31,762 nt of DNA from Bacillota bacterium. GTDB taxonomy: Bacteria; Bacillota; Clostridia; Acetivibrionales; DSM-1351. A program made the position numbers and the translations under genes. This document shows, piece after piece, positions 17,904 through 26,375 of this stretch (positions are counted from its first letter, which is position 1; each line of letters begins with the position of its first letter). Under the pieces are notes generated by a model. That model was not told where the DNA came from, searched no databases, and saw nothing but the letters and a program-made list of their open reading frames with translations. The stretch is taken from the NCBI GenBank assembly GCA_023443515.1, contig JAEZUC010000133.1:1-31762 (forward strand). Reading direction: 5' to 3'.

Positions 17904-18617
17904 CTATAAACGGCAAACATATGCTCCCATTTCAATTCTCTTTCCCGAATATCTTTCTAATACTGTCAATCCCGCTGACTCAATTGCATCTCTATACTCC
18001 TTATCTGAAAAAAGACCAATCTCAATTACTCCATCGTTATGAACAACCTTATTGTCACTATAGATGAGATGATGGTATTCAACCTCTGCCATATCAAAAG
18101 ATTTTCTCTTTATAACCTCTATAGCAGCAACCTGCATTTCTCCACATGATTTACAGGTTGAAACAACACCCTCCTTAAATACATCTGCATTACCCCAAGG
18201 AACAAGTATAATAATCCCCCCTGGAAGCAAGTGCTTTTTCATACACTTTACTGCTTTTTTCAAGTTTTCCGCTGTTTTTACAAAGCCTATTGAACCAAAC
18301 ATACAGATTATAATATCAAAGCTTTTAGAAAGATTAAAATCAATCATATTGCATTTAAAAAACTCAGTACCCGGCAGTCTCTGTTTTGCATATTCCAGCA
18401 TATTTTCCGATAAATCAACCCCGCATACCTTATAGCTGTCTTTGAGTATTTCCATATGTCTTCCGGTACCGCAAGCAACATCCAGTAACGAATTGCCCGC
18501 ACTCTTTTTATATTTTTCAATAAATTCCCTAATCTGGTCTGTTTCATCTTTATACTCAATATCACTCATATATATAACATCATAGTATAAAGATATATTT
18601 TTAAACTCTCCAACCAT
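17904..18617 (-). CDS. SAM-dependent methyltransferase, sugar N-methyltransferase-like
   Basis: The start chosen is the ATG at 18617 (AAAGGG 9 nt upstream); an ATG three codons earlier directly abuts that site. The 237-residue product has motif I LLDVACGTGRH (about residues 44-54), GVDLSENMLEYA as motif II, and FDIIICMFGSIGF as motif IV. This pattern resembles the N,N-dimethyltransferases of amino-sugar biosynthesis (DesVI/TylM1 type), although the substrate here is unknown. A hydroxyl or amine of the pathway product is the likely target. The Shine-Dalgarno lies in the 23-bp gap after the radical SAM gene. Confidence 0.85.
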   Translation of the reverse strand: MVGEFKNISLYYDVIYMSDIEYKDETDQIREFIEKYKKSAGNSLLDVACGTGRHMEILKDSYKVCGVDLSENMLEYAKQRLPGTEFFKCNMIDFNLSKSFDIIICMFGSIGFVKTAENLKKAVKCMKKHLLPGGIIILVPWGNADVFKEGVVSTCKSCGEMQVAAIEVIKRKSFDMAEVEYHHLIYSDNKVVHNDGVIEIGLFSDKEYRDAIESAGLTVLERYSGKRIEMGAYVCRL

Positions 18618-18640
18618 TTTTTTCATCCCTTTATATATGT

Positions 18641-20113
18641 TTAAAAAAAGTCGTAATCATTTAATTGGTATCCAAGTTTTTTCATCTTTTCTAAATGCCT
18701 TGAGCTTTCGGTAGCGACGCGTACGGTTTTTTTCAAATCTCTGAGTAGCCTAAGTGTATCCTCTTTAGTCTGATACGGCATATCATGTGTCACTAGCTCC
18801 GGATAAATGCCATTTTCCCTACGTTCAATCGTAGAAAAAACCTTAAAATCATTATAATTATGAAAGTATGCATTAATATCATACAAATGCCGGTTTTTGT
18901 ACAATTCACTCTGAGGGAAAAGCAGCATTTGAGAAACCCTTTCAGTAAACACTCCCAAATCAATTGTATTTTTTATTGCATCCTCCGTCAGCCTAACATC
19001 TTCCTCTGTCTCTCCAGGAAGGCTTATAAGCCACCATGCAGTTGCCAGTGTATTTGTCTTTCCCAAGGCTTCAATATCCCTGTATATGCTGTCCATTTTA
19101 AAGAATCTATTCATGTTTTTTGCAACTTTTTCCGATCCGGTCTCTATACCATAGTCAATAGCAACCTTATTGGCAGGGAATTTCTCAAGCACCTTAAATA
19201 TATCACTGCTTACATAACCCGGCTCTATAAAAAAGTGCATCGCATCTGTTCTAAGATTGTCCTTGCATGCTCTTTCTATAAATTCTGCAATAGGTCCATC
19301 CCCATTTGCATAAAATGAATCTTGTATAACAATGTAGGTTTTCCCTTCGTCCAGATACCTTTTCAACTGCTCAGCCAAATACTCCGGAGAATGAAAAGCC
19401 CTTTTTTCTCTTCCATGCTTTCCTATACTGTTTGCTTCAAGACAATGCCCGCAGTTTGTTGGACAGCCACCTCTAACAGTGTCTATCGCTGCGACTGATG
19501 GAATGATGTCTCCATTTTTCGGACGAACCTCGGGCCAGACCCCCTTATGGGACATAAATGGCAAGCTATCCATTTCCAGTGTAACAATTCTTGGTGTATA
19601 TACTATTTCTCCGTCCTTTTGTTTAGACATAAAGCCCGGAACAGTTGGATCTATGGTGCCTCCTTCTTCAACTGACTTTACCAGCTGATAAAGTGTTTCT
19701 TCCCCTTCTCCCACAATAACACCATTTATCTTATTTGAATAATCCTCTACAATATCCCTTGCAAAAAAGCTGGCATGCTGACCTCCTACTACTATGGGTA
19801 TGTCACCATAAATATCCCTGATCATTTGTGCTGTTTCCAGCATACCTACACTTTGATGAAGCCACATGTTTCCTATACCAAATAAAATCGGTTTACGAGA
19901 TTTAAGTTTTTCTTCCACCTGCTTTTTTGTATAACCGTTCCTGTATGCCTTAGCTAGATGCAGAATATCTACTGTATACCCCTTTTCCCTCAGATATCCT
20001 GCCAAAGCAAGCAAGCCAATACTGTCAAACTGGTCAAAGAGTGCAGGTTGAATAGTTGCCAGCTTATAAGATGTATGCGGTTGTATCAGGCAAACATATT
20101 TATTATCTTTCAA
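18641..20113 (-). CDS. Cobalamin-binding-type radical SAM protein
   Basis: The product has 490 residues with a TTG start at 20113, supported by AGGGGG 7 nt upstream; no better start is nearby. Residues 1-160 have the Rossmann-like B12-binding fold (FDSIGLLALAGYLREKGYTV, IPIVVGGQHAS, GVIVGEGEETL). The radical SAM core follows with GGCPTNCGHC (Cys217, Cys221, Cys224, the C-x3-C-x2-C cluster ligands) and DYGIETGSEKV and SLPGETEEDV. Proteins of this architecture methylate unreactive carbons or do related radical chemistry in natural product pathways. The target is unknown. Confidence 0.92.
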   Translation of the reverse strand: MKDNKYVCLIQPHTSYKLATIQPALFDQFDSIGLLALAGYLREKGYTVDILHLAKAYRNGYTKKQVEEKLKSRKPILFGIGNMWLHQSVGMLETAQMIRDIYGDIPIVVGGQHASFFARDIVEDYSNKINGVIVGEGEETLYQLVKSVEEGGTIDPTVPGFMSKQKDGEIVYTPRIVTLEMDSLPFMSHKGVWPEVRPKNGDIIPSVAAIDTVRGGCPTNCGHCLEANSIGKHGREKRAFHSPEYLAEQLKRYLDEGKTYIVIQDSFYANGDGPIAEFIERACKDNLRTDAMHFFIEPGYVSSDIFKVLEKFPANKVAIDYGIETGSEKVAKNMNRFFKMDSIYRDIEALGKTNTLATAWWLISLPGETEEDVRLTEDAIKNTIDLGVFTERVSQMLLFPQSELYKNRHLYDINAYFHNYNDFKVFSTIERRENGIYPELVTHDMPYQTKEDTLRLLRDLKKTVRVATESSRHLEKMKKLGYQLNDYDFF

Positions 20114-20146
20114 TATTTATCCCCCTACCTATCTAAAAAGAATTTG

Positions 20147-20190
20147 TGCCGGAAACCAACTGCTATAAAAAGCAGTCTGGATTCCCGGCA
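20147..20190 (-). other. Large intercistronic hairpin between two radical SAM genes
   Basis: The only gap of about 100 bp inside the ten-gene unit contains a 44-nt imperfect hairpin. TGCCGG pairs with CCGGCA at the base, and ACTGC pairs with GCAGT near the loop, with CCA/TGG between. On the minus strand it is followed after 6 nt by ATTCTTTTTA. It may be a partial terminator or a processing/stability element that sets different levels of the upstream and downstream genes. Confidence 0.6.
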
Positions 20191-20211
20191 GGCAATGCAT
20201 ATCTATGTCCA

Positions 20212-21462
20212 TTAGAGACTTACTTCACTTACCTTTATTCTTCCTTCTCTTATATCATTTCTAATCTGATTCTGTTTCTTCCTGTCAAGACAAACGGTGT
20301 CAAAGCAGGTCTGCCAATATGGATTAGGGCTCTTGTCTGCATTAATGCAAATATCAGCATTGCTAAAAATAACTGCTTGTGATTTTTCTTCTTTAAAAAC
20401 AAAGTAGTTATTTTCCTTGAGCCTTTCTATCAAATAATCAATACGTCTTCTCTTTACAGCTTCATCAACCTGCCCTTCAATTGCTGCGGCTTCAGTCCCC
20501 TTTTTGGCAGAGAAGGCAAAAATATTACCCCAATCCAATTTTGTGCTTAAAACAAAATCTACACTTTCCATAAAATCGCTTTCGCTTTCTGTTGGAAATC
20601 CCACAATAACTTCTGTTCCTAAAACCATTTCAGGGCTTTTCTTCTTTATCTCAATAAAAGCCTCCTTCAATTTTCTCATGTCTGCTTTACGCCGCATTAG
20701 TTCCAAGATTCTTTCATTCCCTGCCTGTATAGCAGATACAAGCATACCAAAACGGTTTTTGCTTATTGCTGACAATACTGCATCATAGTACAGTAATAGC
20801 CATCTTGGATGTAATGAGTCAATATATGCCTTGTATTTTCCATCTTCAATTGGCAGAGCTGATACTAATGTACCAAAGGTTTCTTTTATATCAAGCCCGT
20901 AAGCCCCAACATTATCTCCATTAATTACAACCTTACTAAATGTACTTTTTTTGAATTCTTCAATTTCCTCTATACACTTTTGTATTGGCTTGCTCTTCAT
21001 TTTTCCAACAGCCCATTTTGTTGCACAGTACGAACAATTTTCGGGGCATCCTCTGCTTACCTCGACACAAAAGTATTCACCCTTTCCCCACGGCATATCG
21101 TGTGCATCAGGGATATCCTCAAATTTTGTATTACAATTAAAATATTCATCAAATTTATATAATTCTGTATTTCGGACTACTTTGCCACTATGTACCTGCT
21201 TGAATCTCTCCGAATCTGTATCCGGTAGACAGCCTGTGACAATAAGCTCACCAGGCAGTGTATTCAGCCTTTCTATTTCATTAAATGCTACTTGTGCCGT
21301 TTCATTTATAAAACCACATGTTGTGTAAACAATTTGATTCGCCTGGTTTTCATCCTCAACTATTTCATATCCGTTTGCTGATAGATAGGATTCCAGCTTT
21401 ACCATGTCCATCTGTCTTCTGCTACAGTTTAAATTACATATTAGCCGTACTTTTTTACTCAT
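20212..21462 (-). CDS. Methylthiotransferase-like radical SAM protein (MiaB/RimO/MtaB relative)
   Basis: The product has 416 residues; GAGAGGAG lies 9 nt before the ATG. It follows the methylthiotransferase plan. The N-terminal UPF0004 domain has its three cluster cysteines (Cys13 in LNCSRRQMD, Cys49 in TTCGF, Cys78 in TGCLPD). The radical SAM cluster is RGCPENCSYC (Cys139, Cys143, Cys146), and NGDNVGAYGLD and VIVGFPTESESDF are in the core. The last about 65 residues do not show the usual TRAM RNA-binding pattern (no GRT...N...V-F). C-S bond chemistry on a small molecule is therefore more likely than tRNA or ribosomal protein modification. Confidence 0.85.
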   Translation of the reverse strand: MSKKVRLICNLNCSRRQMDMVKLESYLSANGYEIVEDENQANQIVYTTCGFINETAQVAFNEIERLNTLPGELIVTGCLPDTDSERFKQVHSGKVVRNTELYKFDEYFNCNTKFEDIPDAHDMPWGKGEYFCVEVSRGCPENCSYCATKWAVGKMKSKPIQKCIEEIEEFKKSTFSKVVINGDNVGAYGLDIKETFGTLVSALPIEDGKYKAYIDSLHPRWLLLYYDAVLSAISKNRFGMLVSAIQAGNERILELMRRKADMRKLKEAFIEIKKKSPEMVLGTEVIVGFPTESESDFMESVDFVLSTKLDWGNIFAFSAKKGTEAAAIEGQVDEAVKRRRIDYLIERLKENNYFVFKEEKSQAVIFSNADICINADKSPNPYWQTCFDTVCLDRKKQNQIRNDIREGRIKVSEVSL

Positions 21463-21493
21463 TAATATAAACTCCTCTCAAATTATTAATCAT

Positions 21494-22171
21494 TCAATTA
21501 CTTTTGCTTTTTCTAAAAACACCTCTTAACACGCTTCTGTCTCCTGTGTCTACTTTGGAACGATACTCCGCCAATTCACCCTCAGGTCTTAAAGAATACT
21601 TTTCTAAAATAGCAAGTATATTTTCTGTGGGAAGAAGTACCATATCCAGATTATCAGGAGTAAGATATAAAAAAGGCTTCTGCTGTTTTTGCAAATTATC
21701 TTCTACATGTTCTTCAGTAAATACATTCAGGCATAACTGTCCATCTTCTTTAAGAACTCTTTCTGTTTCCTTTATTGCCGTTTCAAACTCTTCAACATTT
21801 GAAGCATTATGAAAAATACCATTGGATAAGACTACATTAAAAGAATTATCTTCGTATGGTAGTTGGAGCATACTGCCTTGTCGTACAATCGTTTCAACAT
21901 CCTGTCCAGCAACAAAGGATTTTATCCTTTGACGGGTGGTGTCTACCATCCCCTGATGCAAATCACATGCCCTTACATTAAACCCCATTGATACCAGCAT
22001 ATGAGTATTTCGTCCACCCCCGCAGCCTAAATCCAAAACATTGCAGTTCTGCGGAAACGGGATTTTTAAAAAGAAATCTTTCCAGTATTGAGGTGCCTCA
22101 AAATTTGCAAATTCCTGAATTATGTCACAATTATTCCAATACCTCAATGCTCTTTCTTCATTATTATCCAT
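21494..22171 (-). CDS. Class I SAM-dependent methyltransferase
   Basis: The product has 225 residues. Motif I is VLDLGCGGGRN (45-55), the strand-2 acid is in RACDLHQGMVD, motif IV is FNVVLSNGIFHNASN, and VLKEDGQLCLNVF is the following strand. This is the Methyltransf_11 type. Its Shine-Dalgarno (AAAGG) is modest and about 13 nt from the ATG. The gene is 31 bp upstream of the methylthiotransferase-like gene and 21 bp after the HAD gene. Target atom unknown. Confidence 0.87.
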   Translation of the reverse strand: MDNNEERALRYWNNCDIIQEFANFEAPQYWKDFFLKIPFPQNCNVLDLGCGGGRNTHMLVSMGFNVRACDLHQGMVDTTRQRIKSFVAGQDVETIVRQGSMLQLPYEDNSFNVVLSNGIFHNASNVEEFETAIKETERVLKEDGQLCLNVFTEEHVEDNLQKQQKPFLYLTPDNLDMVLLPTENILAILEKYSLRPEGELAEYRSKVDTGDRSVLRGVFRKSKSN

Positions 22172-22192
22172 TTTATAATCACTACCTTTCTT

Positions 22193-23044
22193 TTATAATT
22201 TATTATAAAAATGCTGTTCCAAAAAATCCAAAACAGACAAACCTTCTTGATAGTTTAAGCAAATCGTTGCTTGCTCTCTCAATAAATACGACTCATTACC
22301 TACGGCAACACCTATACCTGAAGCCTTTAGGAGTTCTATGTCATTGTCGTCATTACCAAAGGAAACTATCTGTTCCTTTGATTTAATCCCGCAATAATTA
22401 GCTAAATCACATGCAGCAACTCCTTTTGATGCTGTATCAGATAATATATCTACAATTTGTATATTTTTATCAAATGGATCATTATACACATGTATACTCA
22501 GTGATTCTTTATTCTTATTATTCAGAGCCGAACAGAATTGTCTTATTTTATCCTTTGAATCTACAAAAGCAATGGAAATTACATTTTCAATTATTACTTC
22601 ATCTATAGAAGGGACTTCAAATGCCATACCTTTTTTTTCTTTTAGCCTATTTTGATAATACTCCTTATTTTTACGCTGATGTACCGCGACATAACAAGCT
22701 TGAATACGATCCCGGTAATATACATGCATATTGGGGTATAAGGAAAATTGACAAGCTGTCTGAATGATTTCCATCACCATGTCACTTTTTATGTAATAGG
22801 CCTTTTGCATTTTGCCTGTTTGAGAATCTACAACTGCTCTTCCATTACATACAGAAACAGGCAATGTAAGTTTGACTTCAGACATAATTTCTTTTGAACT
22901 TAACCAATCTCTTGCTGTAACAAATGTAAACATAAGTCCGTCACTTATCATACGATTTAACCTATTAGTGCATTCATCCAACAAACATGCTTTACTACTT
23001 AGCAATGTTCCATCCAAATCGCTGATGTACAAATACTTATTAAT
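22193..23044 (-). CDS. HAD-superfamily (Cof-type) phosphatase, probable ATT start
   Basis: The HAD motifs are SDLDGTLLSS (motif I, nucleophile Asp9 counted from the ATT), VTAR (motif II), the Lys in SKGVAACDL (motif III) and FGNDDNDIELL (motif IV). The C2-type cap between them makes it a Cof-like sugar or metabolite phosphatase. The first canonical start in frame is a TTG at 23032, 19 nt from the Shine-Dalgarno. An ATT at 23044 lies exactly 7 nt after AGGGGG and gives the family-typical opening MNKYLYISDLDGT, so I place the start there. The gene is 18 bp after the PLP enzyme gene. It may remove the phosphate added by the GHMP-fold protein. Confidence 0.85.
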   Translation of the reverse strand: MNKYLYISDLDGTLLSSKACLLDECTNRLNRMISDGLMFTFVTARDWLSSKEIMSEVKLTLPVSVCNGRAVVDSQTGKMQKAYYIKSDMVMEIIQTACQFSLYPNMHVYYRDRIQACYVAVHQRKNKEYYQNRLKEKKGMAFEVPSIDEVIIENVISIAFVDSKDKIRQFCSALNNKNKESLSIHVYNDPFDKNIQIVDILSDTASKGVAACDLANYCGIKSKEQIVSFGNDDNDIELLKASGIGVAVGNESYLLREQATICLNYQEGLSVLDFLEQHFYNKL

Positions 23045-23062
23045 AGCCCTACCCCCTCGAAA

Positions 23063-24151
23063 TTACTTATTCATCGAATAAGCTCTATTAACGCCCTCTA
23101 GCTCACACACCAGTTCCTTTACACCATTATAAAGATAGTTAAAACTATCCTCACCGCTGTGGATTGTTAACCTTACACAGTTTGAGGAAAGCATTCCCTT
23201 CTCCTCATCCAGCGAAAATGCTAAAATTCCCTTATCTTTTAATGCTTGCCATAAATTCCATTGGATATTGTGACCCCCGATAACGATTGTATTGGTCAAT
23301 GATTTATATGGAATAAGCGTAGAAGTATTATTTAACAACGAAATCATTAAGTCTCTGTTATGATTTATTTTTCTCCGAATATCCTGAAATAGATTTTTTT
23401 GTTCCAGAATTTTTTTTGCTACGTAAATACTAAAACTACTTACCGGAAATACCTGTCCCAAATTCTCAATGCATTCTGCAAGCTCTTCACTTAGTGATGC
23501 ATAGCCAAGCCTCATCCCGGGCAAGCCGTAAAACTTTGAAAAAGTTCTAATCACAACTAAGTTTTTTAAATTATAACTGTTGCTAAGTATAGAAAATCTG
23601 TCAATATCCAGAACTGAATCAACTGAAGCTTCATCAACAACAAATAATGTGTCTTTGTTATCTTCTATTACATTGAGCAATTCACTTGCATAAAATCCCT
23701 TCCCGGTAATTGGATTAGGATTAGTTATCCAAACAGCCTCATATTTTCCTTCATTTATTTCCTTACGCAAACTGCAAATATCCAAAACCTCATTATTGAT
23801 ATCATAAGGTATATTTATAAAGCATGGCTCTTTCAAGGTCTGATATATTCTATAGAATGTAGGTAAGATTACTCCGACCTTTTTGTTTCTTAAAATAAAA
23901 TTATTAATCCTCCATATCAAATCTTCAGACCCACTGCCAAGAACAACCCTCATATCGGGATATATTAACCCCAAAAGCTCCCTGAACTCAAAATAGCTCT
24001 GCTGAGGATATCTGTTAATCATCTCAGCTACTTCACGGGTTTGGATATCCTTAAGAATTTCAAAAATTGTCTCATCCCTATTAAAACTTAGAGAATAGTC
24101 ATAGTAGCTTGGGATATTTCTCAAATCTTCATAAGCGTTCATATAATTCAT
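23063..24151 (-). CDS. Fold-type I PLP enzyme, CobD / HisC-like
   Basis: The product has 362 residues. The Schiff-base lysine is Lys206 in TFSKFYGLPGMRLGY, with Arg214 as the carboxylate-binding Arg, Asp173 (VVDEAS) contacting the pyridine nitrogen, and SGSEDL (73-78) binding the PLP phosphate. The SKFYGLPGMRLGY block is closer to threonine-phosphate decarboxylase (CobD) than to typical histidinol-phosphate aminotransferase, but aminotransfer cannot be excluded. The ATG follows the GHMP gene by 4 bp and its Shine-Dalgarno (GGAG) overlaps that gene's stop, so the two should be made together. The pairing resembles the kinase-CobD logic of aminopropanol phosphate formation. Confidence 0.88.
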   Translation of the reverse strand: MNYMNAYEDLRNIPSYYDYSLSFNRDETIFEILKDIQTREVAEMINRYPQQSYFEFRELLGLIYPDMRVVLGSGSEDLIWRINNFILRNKKVGVILPTFYRIYQTLKEPCFINIPYDINNEVLDICSLRKEINEGKYEAVWITNPNPITGKGFYASELLNVIEDNKDTLFVVDEASVDSVLDIDRFSILSNSYNLKNLVVIRTFSKFYGLPGMRLGYASLSEELAECIENLGQVFPVSSFSIYVAKKILEQKNLFQDIRRKINHNRDLMISLLNNTSTLIPYKSLTNTIVIGGHNIQWNLWQALKDKGILAFSLDEEKGMLSSNCVRLTIHSGEDSFNYLYNGVKELVCELEGVNRAYSMNK

Positions 24152-24155
24152 GCCA

Positions 24156-25238
24156 TCACTCCAAGCATTGTACCTTGTAAGTACAGTTATTTATTTTGGT
24201 TTTAATGATTCTCATTGAATTTTCTTTAAAGGCTTCGATACAACGGCTTACATCTTTAGCAATGGCAAATACAGCAGGGCCAACGGAAGATATGGATAAA
24301 ACATCTACATATCCCTCTGTTTTAAGAAAAGACAATCGATTCATAAGTTCAACCAACCCCGGATATGTATATTCACAATTTTGTATACTTCCTTTTTTAT
24401 ACCGATAATCGTAAATAACATCTCCCATTACTTTCAAATTTTCTCTCTTCATTGCAGGTAAAAAATAATGCAGTATATTGTATGCTATTTCGTCTTTATA
24501 GCACTTTCCACACTCTAGAAATTTGTCCAAATTCTCTTTTTCTTCTTCAAATTGAGCTTTTGAATCTACGAAATCAAAATCCTCGGGTATACCGATTACT
24601 ACCTCATAGCTTTCCGAAATATCGTCTGCCGCTATAACTGTGTTTTCTCCGGCAATCACTAATACTCCACCTTGGCGTAATCCTGACGCTGCTGAACCAC
24701 CAATACATTGAACAGGGTTCAGGTAATCCGGTTCGCCGTCTATTTCCTCACCATAATTCTGAGCCAGGTACCTAATAAGGTCATTTGCATCAATAGGTGA
24801 ACCAAATAAATGGTTTATCGCAGCCGCAACCCCTGCTTGCAGGCAACCGGTAGAACCCAAGCCGCAATGCTTTAAGTTATGGTAGCTTTCCACGTTAACT
24901 TCAAATCCCCCGGTGTATCCCAATGCCTTTTTCATTATTTTGCAGGCATGCTCAACAACCGATTTTCTATCAGAAACTGTATTACAAACAACAATTTCCT
25001 CGACTTCTAATAATTTAACCTCTATGTCTAAAAAAATCTGAGTAGAAAATACAATTTCACCCGGAGTATATTTCATATTTTTGTTTTCTACTATTTTGCT
25101 GGGATCTATAGCCATTGCATTTAGACGGGATGGATACTGAATACTAATTCTTTTTCCCATTATTTTTGGTGTTTTACAACATTTTACCGGATTAAATACC
25201 GTTCCTACTTTAAAAAAATCAAAATTATTAATTTCCAT
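24156..25238 (-). CDS. GHMP-fold kinase-like protein (beta-RFAP synthase-like layout)
   Basis: The product has 360 residues. The GHMP phosphate-binding motif is HCGLGSTGCLQAGVAAAINH (124-143). An N-terminal YPSRLNAMAIDPSK, a middle GGSAASGLRQGGVLVIAG and a C-terminal SVGPAVFAI complete the fold. The combination GLGST plus G-L-R-Q-G-G recalls beta-ribofuranosylaminobenzene 5'-phosphate synthase and its relatives more than galactokinase or homoserine kinase, so either phosphotransfer or phosphoribosyl transfer is possible. Its Shine-Dalgarno is a run of nine G. Confidence 0.75.
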   Translation of the reverse strand: MEINNFDFFKVGTVFNPVKCCKTPKIMGKRISIQYPSRLNAMAIDPSKIVENKNMKYTPGEIVFSTQIFLDIEVKLLEVEEIVVCNTVSDRKSVVEHACKIMKKALGYTGGFEVNVESYHNLKHCGLGSTGCLQAGVAAAINHLFGSPIDANDLIRYLAQNYGEEIDGEPDYLNPVQCIGGSAASGLRQGGVLVIAGENTVIAADDISESYEVVIGIPEDFDFVDSKAQFEEEKENLDKFLECGKCYKDEIAYNILHYFLPAMKRENLKVMGDVIYDYRYKKGSIQNCEYTYPGLVELMNRLSFLKTEGYVDVLSISSVGPAVFAIAKDVSRCIEAFKENSMRIIKTKINNCTYKVQCLE

Positions 25239-25244
25239 GTTAAA

Positions 25245-25253
25245 CCCCCCCCC
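25245..25253 (-). promoter_or_regulatory. G9 homopolymer acting as ribosome binding site
   Basis: Nine consecutive G on the minus strand end 6 nt before the ATG of the GHMP-fold gene, in the 22-bp gap after the U32 gene. No other Shine-Dalgarno is present there. Long G runs are rare in such AT-rich DNA and tend to change length by slippage. Confidence 0.7.
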
Positions 25254-25260
25254 ATCTTTA

Positions 25261-26346
25261 TTAGTAATTCTTTGAATAAATATCTTTTTCTATTTTGAAT
25301 GATAATTGCGTGTCCTTTATCTCAGGCTTCGCAAAATCACTCTTTATTTCAAGTTGATTTTTTTTGTATAATTCAGAAACTACGTGGTTACAATACCTTA
25401 TTTCATCTGTAATATCGCCATTCTGAGGAAACTTCTCCAAGAAATTTTCTAAAGCTTTATTGGAAATATATATCCAGCGTTCTGCCTCCAACTTAGGATC
25501 GACTCCTAAAAGGCGAATCAAGTTTCCATCATATTCTCTGTTCAAATATGCTTTTACAACTTCCTGCAACCACCCCAATGGTTTTGACCTTCCTGTTACC
25601 TTAAATAATTTAATCCCTTTTTCTTCATATATTTTTAAATCTTCAGGACGAATAAAATTTGACATTAAAAATTGATACGGATAGGATACCTTCAAGCTAT
25701 TGCACCATAGATGGAATTCGTTATCACCACAGCCCTTTCCAAGTGTGCTGTAATGCTCATGCCGTTTGGCGCATCTTCTCAGACAGCTTTCATTTACCAT
25801 AACTTCAAAATCTATTTTATTTGTTTTCAAGAACTCTATGATTTCTTCCAAATCCTTGTAGTTTCTGTTTACATCATGATGAGTTATAAACTTACTGGGA
25901 TTAACTGAAAGGTATTGTTTCATATCTTCAACAGTTTTAACCCCGGCAATAGTTGATACATTAATTTTTAAATCCGGATATTTTTTACGGACAAATTTCA
26001 TTAGTTTTAAAGAGCTAATTGTAATGGAATCTGCCTTAAAAACGTTTACTATCCAATCAAGGTCTTTTTCTAAAAATTCATATGAATCCAACTCAATGGG
26101 CGCATTAATAAGATAGGCAAATGAAATACCCTTTTCTGAAACAATTTTCTTTATTTCCAGCGCATCATTCTTACTAATTGTCTTAGTAACCTCAAAGGCT
26201 CTTCCGTGAGGCAGACTATCAAAAGATAAAGTTCCGTAAACTTCCTTAATATCAATTCCATTACTCATCCTGTAGTTTAGAATCTCAATGAGGCTGTCTT
26301 TATCCCATTGACATGGAATAGCCAGTCCTGTTCTTTCTGGTATCAT
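25261..26346 (-). CDS. U32-family protein, candidate oxygen-independent hydroxylase
   Basis: The product has 361 residues; AAAGGAGG lies 5 nt before the ATG. The TIM-barrel-like N-terminal part has ISFAYLINAPIE and KINVSTIAGV strands. It is followed by the U32 signature MVNESCLRRCAKRHEHY. Four cysteines cluster there (Cys188, Cys192, Cys206, Cys215), the number needed for a 4Fe-4S cluster. Although named peptidases, characterised U32 members such as UbiU/UbiV, TrhP and RlhA take part in oxygen-independent hydroxylation of a ring or nucleobase. A hydroxylation step in an anaerobic pathway is the preferred guess. Confidence 0.82.
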   Translation of the reverse strand: MIPERTGLAIPCQWDKDSLIEILNYRMSNGIDIKEVYGTLSFDSLPHGRAFEVTKTISKNDALEIKKIVSEKGISFAYLINAPIELDSYEFLEKDLDWIVNVFKADSITISSLKLMKFVRKKYPDLKINVSTIAGVKTVEDMKQYLSVNPSKFITHHDVNRNYKDLEEIIEFLKTNKIDFEVMVNESCLRRCAKRHEHYSTLGKGCGDNEFHLWCNSLKVSYPYQFLMSNFIRPEDLKIYEEKGIKLFKVTGRSKPLGWLQEVVKAYLNREYDGNLIRLLGVDPKLEAERWIYISNKALENFLEKFPQNGDITDEIRYCNHVVSELYKKNQLEIKSDFAKPEIKDTQLSFKIEKDIYSKNY

Positions 26347-26375
26347 AAGTTCCTCCTTTGTATAATAATTTAAAA

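Noticed and set aside
20114..20211. Cobalamin riboswitch ahead of the B12 radical SAM gene
   Set aside because: The gap is too short and only one simple hairpin is visible; no B12-box-like sequence is seen.
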